64,000 nt of DNA from an uncultured Prevotellaceae bacterium (GTDB lineage Bacteria > Bacteroidota > Bacteroidia > Bacteroidales > Bacteroidaceae), in assembly GCA_947168395.1 (NCBI GenBank), contig CAMVLT010000006.1:1-64000 (forward strand), written 5' to 3'. Within the stretch, counting starts at the first letter, position 1. The number at the start of each line of letters is the position of its first letter. Below the pieces are notes generated by a model. The model had not been told where the DNA came from. It saw nothing but the letters and a program-made list of their open reading frames with translations, and made no database searches. The translations under genes were made by a program, and so were the position numbers. Positions 21,299 through 28,450 of this stretch are shown here, in pieces.

Positions 21299-21979
21299 AT
21301 GAAAAAATTAATTTATCTCGCAGTAGCAACCGTAGTGATGGCCTTCACATCATGTAAAGTCGACCTCAACAAGTTGAGTGGCGACCTGATCGACCCTAGC
21401 GACAACATCACCACCAAGGAGTATAAACTCACAGCCTTCGAAGAGGTCGACATGACCGGCGTTGGCCAAGTAGAGCTGATACAGAGCGACACCAAGAACG
21501 GTGTGGTAGAACTCACAGCCCCCGACAATTACATCGACCTCTACAAGTTCGAGAGCGCAGGTGGCAAGCTCAAGATCGGTTTCACCAAGCACACCATCAA
21601 TATCCACTCAAACAAAGTTAAGATCAAGGTCTACACCACCGATCTCATCAAGATTCGCAACAGCGGAGCCTCGCATATCAGCATGGACAGCCTCGATACC
21701 GACAAGCTTGATATCATCAACAGCGGCGTGGGCGAGATTGACGTCTGCGGTATTGCCGACGATGTAGTGATAAACAACAGCGGTGTAGGTGCCGTAGTAG
21801 CCCATAACCTCAAGGCCCTCAATGTCAAGGCCACCGTATCAGGCGTAGGCAGCGTAGAGTGCTATGCCTCCGAGAGCATCGATGCCCGTGTGTCAGGTGT
21901 AGGCTCACTCAAATACAAGGGCCATCCCAAGCACAAGAGCACCCATCGCTCCGGCGTAGGCAGCATCAGCGAGATGTAA
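21299..21979 (+). CDS. DUF2807 (head GIN domain) lipoprotein
   Basis: 226 residues. Short signal peptide ending FTSC (residues 16-19), a lipobox, so probably an outer-membrane or periplasmic lipoprotein. The rest is one DUF2807 beta-solenoid domain: YKLTAFEEVDMTGVGQVEL begins it and the end has the recurrent SGVG turns (NNSGVGAVV, VSGVGSVEC, RSGVGSISEM). This family has been named a putative autotransporter adhesin head, but no function is established. No clear promoter box in the 90 bp upstream. Confidence 0.85.
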   Translation: MKKLIYLAVATVVMAFTSCKVDLNKLSGDLIDPSDNITTKEYKLTAFEEVDMTGVGQVELIQSDTKNGVVELTAPDNYIDLYKFESAGGKLKIGFTKHTINIHSNKVKIKVYTTDLIKIRNSGASHISMDSLDTDKLDIINSGVGEIDVCGIADDVVINNSGVGAVVAHNLKALNVKATVSGVGSVECYASESIDARVSGVGSLKYKGHPKHKSTHRSGVGSISEM

Positions 21980-21982
21980 TCA

Positions 21983-22705
21983 TCAAGTTATTATCAGCGC
22001 GACCTTCCTACGATTATCGCGCGCTCGCACTGCAAAGTGCAACCATATCGCTCCATATCGATTTCGTTCAATCAGCAGTTCGTCGAACTGCTGATTTGTT
22101 TCATCCGCATACTCCAGCAATATTGCCGCATAGCGTATCAGCTGCTCCATCCCCGTCACCCGGATATCCACCGCACAGCCCGTCAAGTGATTACTAGTAG
22201 GCACCCCACCAATCTTCTTATTCAACTGCGGCGAACGATAACCAGAGTTGATGACAATCGGTTTCTCTCTACCCCCTCTTGTCATGTCGAGCGTAGTCGA
22301 GCGCTCGGCTTTGCCGCTTGGCTTGTCCAAGACTTCTCTAGAGATCTCTCCATGCGCTTCGCTTAGTCGAGATGACACTGGGGCCGTTGTCATCCCGAGC
22401 GTCCCCCCTCCTGTCATCCCGAGCGCAGTCGAGGGATCTCTTCTATTAACCACATACCGCTCATTATACCGCTTTCGCAGCACCTCCAACCACCCACAAA
22501 CCCGTTTTAGATTTGCGATGGCCTCGTGGCTAGGAATGTTATACACTTCAGGATGACTACTGCTCTTTGTCATCTCCCCGAGGGTGAAATGAGGCGATAA
22601 GTGAGAGCCATCGAGCTTGTTCGAATGGCCGAGCGTAGCCTCACTCGGCGAAGCCAAATGCTCGGAGAGTTTTGCATTGCTATTCAACTCTACTATCTGT
22701 TCCAT
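21983..22705 (-). CDS. M15-family peptidase interrupted in frame by a dispersed repeat
   Basis: 240 residues. Zinc motif SNHLTGCAVDI (S-x-H-x-x-G-x-A-x-D form, about 175-185) and the second His in IWLHFA near 225 identify the M15_3 (D-Ala-D-Ala carboxypeptidase / endopeptidase-like) fold; HFTLGEMTKS and SGYRSPQLN are the family's other marks. It would cut peptidoglycan stem peptides. No signal peptide. About residues 88-146 (from RRDPSTALGMT to TTLDMTRGG) are translated repeat DNA lying in the loop between the helical part and the zinc core. The frame is open, so it may still fold; activity is uncertain. Confidence 0.85.
   Translation of the reverse strand: MEQIVELNSNAKLSEHLASPSEATLGHSNKLDGSHLSPHFTLGEMTKSSSHPEVYNIPSHEAIANLKRVCGWLEVLRKRYNERYVVNRRDPSTALGMTGGGTLGMTTAPVSSRLSEAHGEISREVLDKPSGKAERSTTLDMTRGGREKPIVINSGYRSPQLNKKIGGVPTSNHLTGCAVDIRVTGMEQLIRYAAILLEYADETNQQFDELLIERNRYGAIWLHFAVRARDNRRKVALIIT
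22280..22443. repeat. Dispersed repeat, copy 1 (inside the M15 gene)
   Basis: Made of related units: TGTCATGTCGAGCGTAGTCG at 22279-22298, a GAGATCTCTCCATGCGCTTC unit from 22341, then the inverse unit ending GAGGGATCTC at 22440. The stretch 22302-22322 is an exact 21-bp inverse copy of 23532-23552. Copies 2 and 3 are at 24198 and 28482. Confidence 0.85.
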
Positions 22706-22721
22706 ACTTTTATATTTACGA

Positions 22722-22753
22722 AATGTCTTAATGTCTTAATGTCCTAATGTCTT
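22722..22753 (+). repeat. 8-mer array AATGTCTT, array 1
   Basis: Four units of AATGTCTT (third has one change). Just upstream of the M15 gene. The flank TTTACGAA before it nearly matches the flank of array 3. Confidence 0.85.
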
Positions 22754-22798
22754 CGCTCGCAAACCCTGAATATGATTGAACGACTTTCCGCGGAGCCT

Positions 22799-22922
22799 AT
22801 TCAACAAAAACAAGGGTTAAGAGAGAATTATTCAACTTCTGTCAGGGATAAGTATTAAGGTACCAAAAGAGCATTCAACCTATGGCAGGGTTAAGTTAAA
22901 AACCATTCAACTTATTTTAGGG
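22799..22922 (+). repeat. Four spaced copies of ATTCAAC-N7-AGGG
   Basis: Copies at 22799-22816, 22830-22847, 22873-22890 and 22905-22922, all exactly 18 nt with constant ends and a variable 7-nt centre. Starts are 31, 43 and 32 bp apart. A weak inverse copy (CCCT-N7-ATTGAAC) is at about 22763-22780. Confidence 0.75.
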
Positions 22923-22941
22923 AAGTACATACCCCCACGCT

Positions 22942-22965
22942 AAGACATTAAGACATTAAGACATT
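22942..22965 (-). repeat. 8-mer array, array 2 (inverse orientation)
   Basis: AAGACATT three times, the reverse complement of arrays 1 and 3. Confidence 0.85.
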
Positions 22966-23034
22966 TCCGTTTTTAGAAAGTAGCGATTATAGTGGTTGGA
23001 GTGGTGGTAGTGAATAAAGAATTATCTTATTTAT

Positions 23035-23084
23035 ATTTTATATATTATTATATATATTATAATATATATAATAATATATAAAAT
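23035..23084. repeat. Perfect 50-bp A+T palindrome
   Basis: A 24-bp arm 23035-23058, the dinucleotide AT, and its exact reverse complement 23061-23084. It contains only A and T. Confidence 0.95.
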
Positions 23085-23118
23085 CATAGAGAGCTGCACA
23101 GCACAATTGATTTTACAA

Positions 23119-23148
23119 AATGTCTTAATGTCTTAATGTCTTAATCTT
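23119..23148 (+). repeat. 8-mer array, array 3
   Basis: AATGTCTT three times followed by AATCTT. The flank TTTACAAA resembles that of array 1. Confidence 0.85.
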
Positions 23149-23325
23149 ATCGTATAGCAGGGCGATTTGAGTGGTACGGCAGAATCTGGTAGATAGTTTA
23201 CGAGTATCTGGTAGAAAATGCCGTACTATCTCCTAGATTGCTTGGCAGTATCTTTGGAATTGGTATTGAGGCAACTATACACAGAAGTAATATTTATTTA
23301 CAAACAAAACAAGGTCCAAAAAACG

Positions 23326-23357
23326 TTTGGTGGGTAACATTTTATTTTGTACCTTTG
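23326..23357 (+). promoter_or_regulatory. Full promoter for the HU-like gene
   Basis: TTTG at 23326-23329, 20-bp spacer, TACCTTTG at 23350-23357. Expected start near 23364, giving an unusually long leader of about 210 nt. Confidence 0.8.
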
Positions 23358-23383
23358 CAGTGCATTTAAGGGAAAATGCACTG
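23358..23383 (+). promoter_or_regulatory. Hairpin at the start of the HU leader
   Basis: CAGTGCATTT pairs perfectly with AAATGCACTG around a 6-nt loop, covering the transcription start. The leader continues with GC-rich inverted segments and the 21-bp piece at 23532-23552 shared with dispersed repeat copy 1. No gene in the 210 nt. Confidence 0.7.
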
Positions 23384-23573
23384 CGAGTGAAGGCTGCGGC
23401 TCGGCAAAAGCGAACAAGTTCGATTTGCGCTCGCCTTGCACTTCCCTTGCACCGTTGATCTGGTAGGTGGCGCCCCTGCTATGAGAGACACACATGAGAG
23501 TAAGTAACATTAGTATTAATTTCTTGGCGGAGCCAAGCGGCAAAGCCGAGCGAAACCTTAATTATTTTAAAGT

Positions 23574-24146
23574 ATGGCGAAGATTTTTTATGAAGTGCGA
23601 CAGAACAAGAACGAGAAGTCGCTGGTAAAGGGCAAGTGGTTTGCCCACAGTAAGAGTGTAGAGACCATGAATACCCGCAAGCTGGCCAAGCACATCAGCG
23701 AGCATGGTAGTGTGTATACCACCGACGTGGTGTTTGGTGTGCTGGAGAAGTTCCGCAGCTGTCTGGTGGAGATGCTGCTGGAGTCGAAGCGTGTGAAGAT
23801 CGACGGTCTGGGCACCTTCTTTACCACCCTGGAAAATGAGCCCGGTGGTGCTGCCAAGAAGGAGGAGTTCTCTGTGACCAAGAACCTGAAGGCTCTGCAT
23901 ATCCGATTTATGCCCGAGCAGGAGCAGGAGATGAATATCAGCTCTCGCGAGTTCATCAAGAAGGCTGAGTTTATCAATGTAGACTCGCTGGGCGGCGAGA
24001 AGAAGGAGACCGCAGGTGGTTCGACCTCTAATTCGGGCTCTGGTTCAAGCCAGAGCGGTAATTCCGGAAGCAATACCGGTGGAAACACCGGAGGTGGTAA
24101 TTCCGGCGGAGGCGGCGGCGATGATGACGACGTAACCTACGATTAA
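23574..24146 (+). CDS. HU-like DNA-binding protein with disordered acidic tail
   Basis: 190 residues. Residues about 1-125 follow the Bacteroidota HU-like pattern (MAKIFYEVRQNKN, then VFGVLEKFRSCLVEMLLESK, VKIDGLGTFFTTLE, and LKALHIRFMPEQ). The tail from about 140 is Gly/Ser/Asn rich and ends GGGDDDDVTYD, likely disordered. In this phylum such genes commonly precede a smalltalk gene and a cell-wall hydrolase, as here. It probably bends DNA; its biological role is not known. Own full promoter and long structured leader. Confidence 0.88.
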   Translation: MAKIFYEVRQNKNEKSLVKGKWFAHSKSVETMNTRKLAKHISEHGSVYTTDVVFGVLEKFRSCLVEMLLESKRVKIDGLGTFFTTLENEPGGAAKKEEFSVTKNLKALHIRFMPEQEQEMNISSREFIKKAEFINVDSLGGEKKETAGGSTSNSGSGSSQSGNSGSNTGGNTGGGNSGGGGGDDDDVTYD

Positions 24147-24197
24147 GCCACAGGGGCTTGGGGCCTATAGCGCCCCACCCCTTCTCCTAACGTCCAC

Positions 24198-24376
24198 TGT
24201 CATCTCGAGCGGAGTCGAGAGATCTCCTCGGATGCCGTAAAGATCTCTCCATGCGCTACGCTTAGTCGAGATGACAAAAGGGGGAGCGCTCGAGATGACA
24301 ACGAAGGGGAGGGGCGCTCGAGATGACAAAGGGAGGAGCGCTCGAGATGACAAAGGGAGGGGGCTCTAGATGACAA
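24198..24376. repeat. Dispersed repeat, copy 2 (intergenic)
   Basis: Starts TGTCATCTCGAGCGGAGTCG, contains AGATCTCTCCATGCGCTACG with CTTAGTCGAGATGACA, then four tandem tails of the form GAGCGCTCGAGATGACAA separated by purine-rich AAGGGAGG spacers. Confidence 0.9.
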
Positions 24377-24411
24377 TAGAGAATAGTATTAACCTAATAA
24401 CCTAATCAACC

Positions 24412-24513
24412 ATGAGCAAGAAAGAGACCATTAAGTTTGTAGTTCAGCTTATCGCATCGATTGCATCGGCGATACTGACGGCATTGGGTGCTACATCGTG
24501 CGTAGGCGCGTAG
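24412..24513 (+). CDS. Smalltalk micro-protein
   Basis: 33 residues, MSKKETIKFVVQLIASIAS then AILTALGATSCVGA. This is the pattern of the smalltalk family of Bacteroidota: a charged start, one hydrophobic helix, and TSC near the end, which could be a lipobox-like Cys. Function unknown. It lies 265 bp after the HU-like gene (repeat copy 2 between them) and before the hairpin at 24519. Confidence 0.85.
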   Translation: MSKKETIKFVVQLIASIASAILTALGATSCVGA

Positions 24514-24518
24514 AAAGT

Positions 24519-24548
24519 AATGAGACTCGCAGTGAAGCGGGTCTCATT
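24519..24548 (+). terminator. Terminator after smalltalk
   Basis: AATGAGACTCGC / GCGGGTCTCATT stem with a 6-nt loop, 5 bp after the stop. The T run after it is weak. Confidence 0.6.
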
Positions 24549-24596
24549 TACCATTTTATTGATGCCAATAATTAGCTTATTTAATAAATTATGACG

Positions 24597-24620
24597 CTAA
24601 TTCACTAATTCATTAATTCA
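24597..24620 (+). repeat. 8-mer tandem repeat CTAATTCA
   Basis: CTAATTCA, CTAATTCA, TTAATTCA in intergenic DNA between smalltalk and the epimerase terminator. The rest of 24549-24723 shows no gene. Confidence 0.8.
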
Positions 24621-24723
24621 TTTTGTAATATTAAGGTGCTAACCCTTTGGAGGTGCTGCGAGGCGGGGCTGAGTCCCAAGCAGCGGGGTGGCGGGTGAAA
24701 TGCGACAGCGAGCGGGAAAGAAA

Positions 24724-24760
24724 AATAATGAGGACAATCTCGAAGATGGTCCTCATTATT
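24724..24760 (-). terminator. Terminator of the aldose-1-epimerase-like gene
   Basis: Perfect 12-bp stem AATAATGAGGAC / GTCCTCATTATT, 13-nt loop; on the minus strand followed by TTTTTC. It begins 4 bp after the stop codon. Confidence 0.88.
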
Positions 24761-24764
24761 ATGT

Positions 24765-25619
24765 TTATCCAATAGTGATGGTGTATTTGCTCATGAAGGA
24801 GGCGCCGGGCTGGAGGTGGTTCATCAGAGGCTTATCTTTGAACTCACCTGAGAAGCCGCGGGGGTCGCCTAGGCCGTACCAAGGCTCGATGCAGACAAAG
24901 GGGGCCTGCTTGTCGTAAGGGCTCCAAAAGGCGATGACTGGGCACTTGTAGTCGACAGTGACAGCTGGTTCGCCATTGGTGTCCATCAGCATGGCGCGAT
25001 GGGTCTGGCACTTGTGGATCTTGACGGAGTCGTCGCGGAACAGATTGTTCGAGATCTCCATAATACCCATGTCGGCATCGAGGGGCACTTCGGTCATCTC
25101 ATGACTGCCGTCGATATAGCTCTTGAGCGAATCCATTGGCTCCTCGCAGTCGAGCTTTATCACACCGTCGAGACGTCCGCTAGGCATGTTGAAGGCTGGA
25201 TGACCACCTATCTGGAAGTGAATCTCCTTATCGTCGGTATTCTCTACATGCCAGATGACGTGCACCTTGTTATCCTCTAGGCGATAGGTGACGGAGAGAT
25301 TAAACTTGTAGGGATATACCTTAAGGGTATCGGCGCTATCGTGCAGGGCCATAGTAACCTTTTCAGGGGTCTGGCGAACCAGGGTGAACATGGTGTCGCG
25401 GGCAAAGCCGTGACGGGGCAGATGATACTCACGACCATCGACGGTATAGGTATCGTTGTTGACACTGCACACGATGGGGAACAGTATAGGCGAATGGCGA
25501 GGCCACTTTTCGCCTGCCTGCCACATATACTCACGACCATCATTGTCCTTAATACTCTGGAGCTCGGCTCCCATCTCTGCTACCTTAATAGTGAGTAGTT
25601 CGTTTTTTAGTTCTATCAT
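24765..25619 (-). CDS. Aldose 1-epimerase-like protein (LacX type)
   Basis: 284 residues from the ATG at 25619 (MIELKNELLTIKVAEMG). The galactose-mutarotase fold is indicated by GAELQSIKD, the sugar-site His in LPRHGFARD near 86, IGGHPAFNMP near 158 and FVCIEPWYGLGDP near 248 with the catalytic Glu. It would interconvert alpha and beta anomers of a hexose in the cytoplasm. The longer frame up to 25913 reads through the promoter and the tRNA-Pro gene and is not real. Confidence 0.88.
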   Translation of the reverse strand: MIELKNELLTIKVAEMGAELQSIKDNDGREYMWQAGEKWPRHSPILFPIVCSVNNDTYTVDGREYHLPRHGFARDTMFTLVRQTPEKVTMALHDSADTLKVYPYKFNLSVTYRLEDNKVHVIWHVENTDDKEIHFQIGGHPAFNMPSGRLDGVIKLDCEEPMDSLKSYIDGSHEMTEVPLDADMGIMEISNNLFRDDSVKIHKCQTHRAMLMDTNGEPAVTVDYKCPVIAFWSPYDKQAPFVCIEPWYGLGDPRGFSGEFKDKPLMNHLQPGASFMSKYTITIG

Positions 25620-25645
25620 AATTGTAAGATTAATAATTCCGTGTG

Positions 25646-25677
25646 CAAAGATACGAATAAGCGAGTAAAAAACCAAA
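25646..25677 (-). promoter_or_regulatory. Full promoter for the epimerase-like gene
   Basis: On the minus strand: TTTG (25677-25674), 20-bp spacer, TATCTTTG (25653-25646). It lies between the gene and the tRNA-Pro terminator and confirms the start at 25619. Confidence 0.8.
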
Positions 25678-25770
25678 TTTATTTGAGTTTTTTCGAGCAT
25701 GAGTATCTTCGAGCGTAGCTCAAAGATAGTGCAAAAAGGCGAAACGACCAAACGTTTTGGCATAAAAAAA

Positions 25771-25802
25771 ATCCCGCGGACTCGATTGAATCTGCGGGGA
25801 TC
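25771..25802 (-). terminator. Terminator after tRNA-Pro
   Basis: Stem ATCCCCGCAGATTC / GAGTCCGCGGGAT on the minus strand (one mismatch) followed by eight T. Confidence 0.8.
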
Positions 25803-25815
25803 TTTTTGCTTGAAG

Positions 25816-25888
25816 TCGAGGTGACAGGACTCGAACCTGCGACAGCCTGGTCCCAAACCAGGAACGCTACCAACTGCGCTACACCTCG
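25816..25888 (-). tRNA. tRNA-Pro (TGG)
   Basis: 73 nt cloverleaf on the minus strand: acceptor CGAGGTG / CACCTCG, discriminator A, D-arm GCGCAGTTGGTAGCG, anticodon arm CCTGG TTTGGGA CCAGG with anticodon TGG, T-arm CAGGTTCGAGTCCTG. CCA is not encoded. Confidence 0.97.
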
Positions 25889-25910
25889 ATGGTTTTCTGT
25901 TTTGCGGGTG

Positions 25911-25940
25911 CAAAGGTACAAAGATTTTTTGAATTACAAA
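25911..25940 (-). promoter_or_regulatory. Promoter for tRNA-Pro
   Basis: On the minus strand: TTTG (25940-25937), 18-bp spacer, TACCTTTG (25918-25911), about 23 bp before the tRNA. Confidence 0.65.
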
Positions 25941-26015
25941 AATATCAAAGCCAAAAAGTGGCTTTTATTTGCACATTTTAACAAATAGCCCCGTCATAAC
26001 CTTTAAAACGCAAAA

Positions 26016-26036
26016 AGCCTCCCGATTTGGGAGGCT
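26016..26036 (-). terminator. Terminator of the serine palmitoyltransferase gene
   Basis: Perfect AGCCTCCC / GGGAGGCT stem, 5-nt loop, then TTTTT on the minus strand. Confidence 0.88.
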
Positions 26037-26040
26037 AATT

Positions 26041-26061
26041 ATCAATTTTCAATTATCAATT
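26041..26061. repeat. Heptanucleotide repeat at the 3' end of the SPT gene
   Basis: ATCAATT, TTCAATT, ATCAATT: three 7-bp units between the stop codon and the terminator. Same period as the repeat in the beta-galactosidase gene. Confidence 0.8.
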
Positions 26062-27247
26062 ACTTAATAATCCCCTGCTCTACGAAAATCTTCTTGAGGG
26101 CAACAACCGAACGGTCAACCTGTTCCTTGGTGTGGGTTGCCATCAGAGCGTAGCGCACCAGAGTGTCCTGAGGTGCACATGCAGGTGGTATTACGGGGTT
26201 GATAAACACACCAGCCTTGAATGCCAATGCGGTTACCAGGAATGTCTTATCTACATCGCGCACGTAAAGAGGTATAATAGGACTCTCGGTCTCGCCGATC
26301 TCGAATCCTTCCTCGCGGAAACGCTTCAGGGCATAGTTGGTAACATCCCACAGAGCCTGGATGCGCTCTGGCTCCTGCTGAATGATGTGCAGAGCCTCGA
26401 GAGCTGCGGCTGTGGCAGCAGGAGTGTTAGATGCCGAGAAGATGTAAGTGCGGCAAGTGTGGCGCAGATAGTTGATAGTATCCCAGTCGGATGCGATGAA
26501 ACCACCGATAGAAGCCAGCGACTTAGAGAATGTACCCATGATGAGGTCGACCTCGTCGGTAAGTCCGAAGTGATCGCAAACACCACGGCCCTGCTTACCA
26601 AATACACCGATACCATGAGCCTCGTCGACCATGATAGAGCAGTTGTACTTGTGCTTGAGCTCAACGATAGCAGGCAGATTAGCCAGGTCGCCCTCCATAG
26701 AGAACACGCCATCGACCACGATGAGCTTGATAGCCTCCTGTGGCAACTTCTGCAGTACGCGCTCCAGGTCGGCCATGTCGTTGTGCTTGTAGTGCAACTG
26801 ACGGGCGAAAGCCAGACGACGGCCATCAACGATAGATGCGTGGTCGCGATCGTCGCAGATCACGTAGTCGTCTTTGCTAAGCAGTGCGGGGATGACACCC
26901 TGATTGACTGAGAAACCTGTAGAGAGACAAAGACAGTCGTCCTTGCCGATAAACTTTGAAATCTCTTTTTCCAACTTAACGTGCAGGTCGAGCGTTCCGT
27001 TGAGGAAACGGCTACCGGCGCAACCTGAGCCATACTTGTCGAGTGCCGCCTTAGCGGCATCGATAATACGCTGGTCGCCAGTAAGACCTGTATAGGCATT
27101 TGAGCCGAACATCAGCACCTTGTGGCCACCCATCTCAACTTCCGTTCCCTGCTTTCCCTCAATCTCGCGGAAATAGGGATATACGTCAGCCTCCATAAAC
27201 TTCTGTGGCTCACGATAATGCTTAAATCTTTCTTGTAACTGTCCCAT
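26060..27247 (-). CDS. Serine palmitoyltransferase-like alpha-oxoamine synthase
   Basis: 395 residues, a PLP enzyme of the alpha-oxoamine synthase family (KBL, AONS, ALAS, SPT). Marks: GSGCAGSRFLNGTLDLH near 72-90, DDRDHASIVDG near 131, VDEAHGIGVFG near 206, and the PLP-binding Lys in GTFSKSLASIGG near 237. Close to the Bacteroides serine palmitoyltransferase type that joins serine and a fatty acyl-CoA or acyl-ACP to make 3-ketosphinganine, the first step of sphingolipid synthesis. A divergent lipid-kinase gene supports this over glycine C-acetyltransferase, but substrate specificity is inferred. Confidence 0.87.
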   Translation of the reverse strand: MGQLQERFKHYREPQKFMEADVYPYFREIEGKQGTEVEMGGHKVLMFGSNAYTGLTGDQRIIDAAKAALDKYGSGCAGSRFLNGTLDLHVKLEKEISKFIGKDDCLCLSTGFSVNQGVIPALLSKDDYVICDDRDHASIVDGRRLAFARQLHYKHNDMADLERVLQKLPQEAIKLIVVDGVFSMEGDLANLPAIVELKHKYNCSIMVDEAHGIGVFGKQGRGVCDHFGLTDEVDLIMGTFSKSLASIGGFIASDWDTINYLRHTCRTYIFSASNTPAATAAALEALHIIQQEPERIQALWDVTNYALKRFREEGFEIGETESPIIPLYVRDVDKTFLVTALAFKAGVFINPVIPPACAPQDTLVRYALMATHTKEQVDRSVVALKKIFVEQGIIK

Positions 27248-27288
27248 TCCTATTAGGTATAGTCTTTTTATTTTTAAATTTCAGGGTG

Positions 27289-27296
27289 CAAAGATA
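27289..27296 (-). promoter_or_regulatory. -7 element for the SPT gene
   Basis: TATCTTTG on the minus strand, 41 bp before the ATG at 27247. Confidence 0.6.
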
Positions 27297-27391
27297 CACA
27301 TTTTTTGGTAAAACGTGCAAGAAAATCATAAATAATGATTGTTTTTTCCTAATTTCTTGTTTTTTTGCGGTATTTATTCACCTAAAATTCG

Positions 27392-27399
27392 TAAATTTG
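27392..27399 (+). promoter_or_regulatory. -7 element for the lipid-kinase gene
   Basis: TAAATTTG ends 9 bp before the ATG at 27409. A TTTG at 27364-27367 is 24 bp upstream, slightly long. It excludes the longer frame from 27286; the leader would be about 3 nt. Confidence 0.55.
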
Positions 27400-27408
27400 C
27401 ACACGATT

Positions 27409-28446
27409 ATGACGAAAAAGAGAAAAATTACATTCATCCTGAACCCGAAATCGGGTACCACATCGAAGGCTGAGGTACCCGCACTGATAGAGCAGATATT
27501 AGACAAGGATCTGTTTGACACCGAAATATGCTTTACCGAATATCGCGGACATGCTGCCGAGATAGCCAAGGCTAAAGCCAAGGAGGGTGTAGACATAGTT
27601 GTAGCCGTGGGTGGCGACGGTACTGTGAACGAGGTGGCCCGATCGCTGGTACACACCGACACGGCACTGGCCATCGTGCCCTGTGGCAGTGGCAACGGTC
27701 TGGCTCGCCATCTGTGCCTGCCGATGGACATCAAGAAGGCTATCGGCCTGATAAACAGTTGCAAGATAGATGCATTCGACTATGGCGTAATCAACGGTAT
27801 GCCATTTTTCTGCACATGCGGCATGGGATTCGATGCGTTTATTTCGCTGAAGTTTGCCGAGGCTGGCAAGCGCGGACCTATCACCTACGTGGAGACCGTG
27901 CTGAAGGAGGGACTGAAGTACAAGCCCGAGACTTACGAGGTGAGCGACGACACCGGAGCCCGCAAGTATAAGGCATATCTGATAGCATGCGCCAATGCGT
28001 CGCAGTATGGCAACAATGCGTATATAGCCCCAGGCGCCACAATGAAGGACGGCGAGATGGACGTGATAGTGATGGAGCCGTTTACGGCACTGGATGCTCC
28101 GCAGATAGCTGCCGACCTGTTTATGAAGACGCTGGGCAACAACTCGAAGATAAAGACATTCCGCACCAAAAATCTACACATCACGCGCAAGCAGCCTGGA
28201 GCCATACACTATGATGGTGACCCGATAATGACTGACGCAGAGATCGACGTACACATGGAGCCGAAGGGCATCAGGATTCTGGTTAATCCAAATGCGAGCG
28301 AGGATGCAGGACAGCCTAACCCTGTGCTGAACGCATTCAGTGACTTCTTTAATAATATTAATAATGTACGCGAGGACATAGAGCGACAAGGGCATAGGAT
28401 TCAGGTGATCAACAAGGTATTGTTGAGGAAGCTTACGAAGCAATAA
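27409..28446 (+). CDS. Diacylglycerol / sphingoid-base kinase family protein
   Basis: 345 residues from the ATG at 27409. Kinase fold marks: FILNPKSGTTSKAE near 10, the nucleotide loop VAVGGDGTVNEVA near 65, PCGSGNGLARHL near 90, and the C-terminal domain with FDYGVINGMPFF and IHYDGDPI. These enzymes phosphorylate diacylglycerol, sphingoid bases or ceramide with ATP. Divergent to the SPT-like gene from a shared 160-bp region, so a sphingolipid substrate is likely but inferred. Confidence 0.88.
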   Translation: MTKKRKITFILNPKSGTTSKAEVPALIEQILDKDLFDTEICFTEYRGHAAEIAKAKAKEGVDIVVAVGGDGTVNEVARSLVHTDTALAIVPCGSGNGLARHLCLPMDIKKAIGLINSCKIDAFDYGVINGMPFFCTCGMGFDAFISLKFAEAGKRGPITYVETVLKEGLKYKPETYEVSDDTGARKYKAYLIACANASQYGNNAYIAPGATMKDGEMDVIVMEPFTALDAPQIAADLFMKTLGNNSKIKTFRTKNLHITRKQPGAIHYDGDPIMTDAEIDVHMEPKGIRILVNPNASEDAGQPNPVLNAFSDFFNNINNVREDIERQGHRIQVINKVLLRKLTKQ

Positions 28447-28450
28447 TTAT

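Larger units (their letters stand above)
22706..23325. other. Non-coding repeat region
   Basis: No gene seen. It holds three arrays of an 8-mer, four spaced copies of an 18-nt motif and a 50-bp A+T palindrome, each listed separately. Confidence 0.7.

Noticed and set aside
22799..22922. A CRISPR array
   Set aside because: The repeats keep only 11 of 18 positions, spacers are 13-25 nt and uneven, and no cas gene is present.
23298..23543. 81-codon minus ORF upstream of the HU-like gene
   Set aside because: It is a translation of the promoter and leader with repeat pieces; no homology recognised.
25620..25913. Longer start for the epimerase-like gene
   Set aside because: The extension runs through a full promoter, a terminator and the tRNA-Pro gene.
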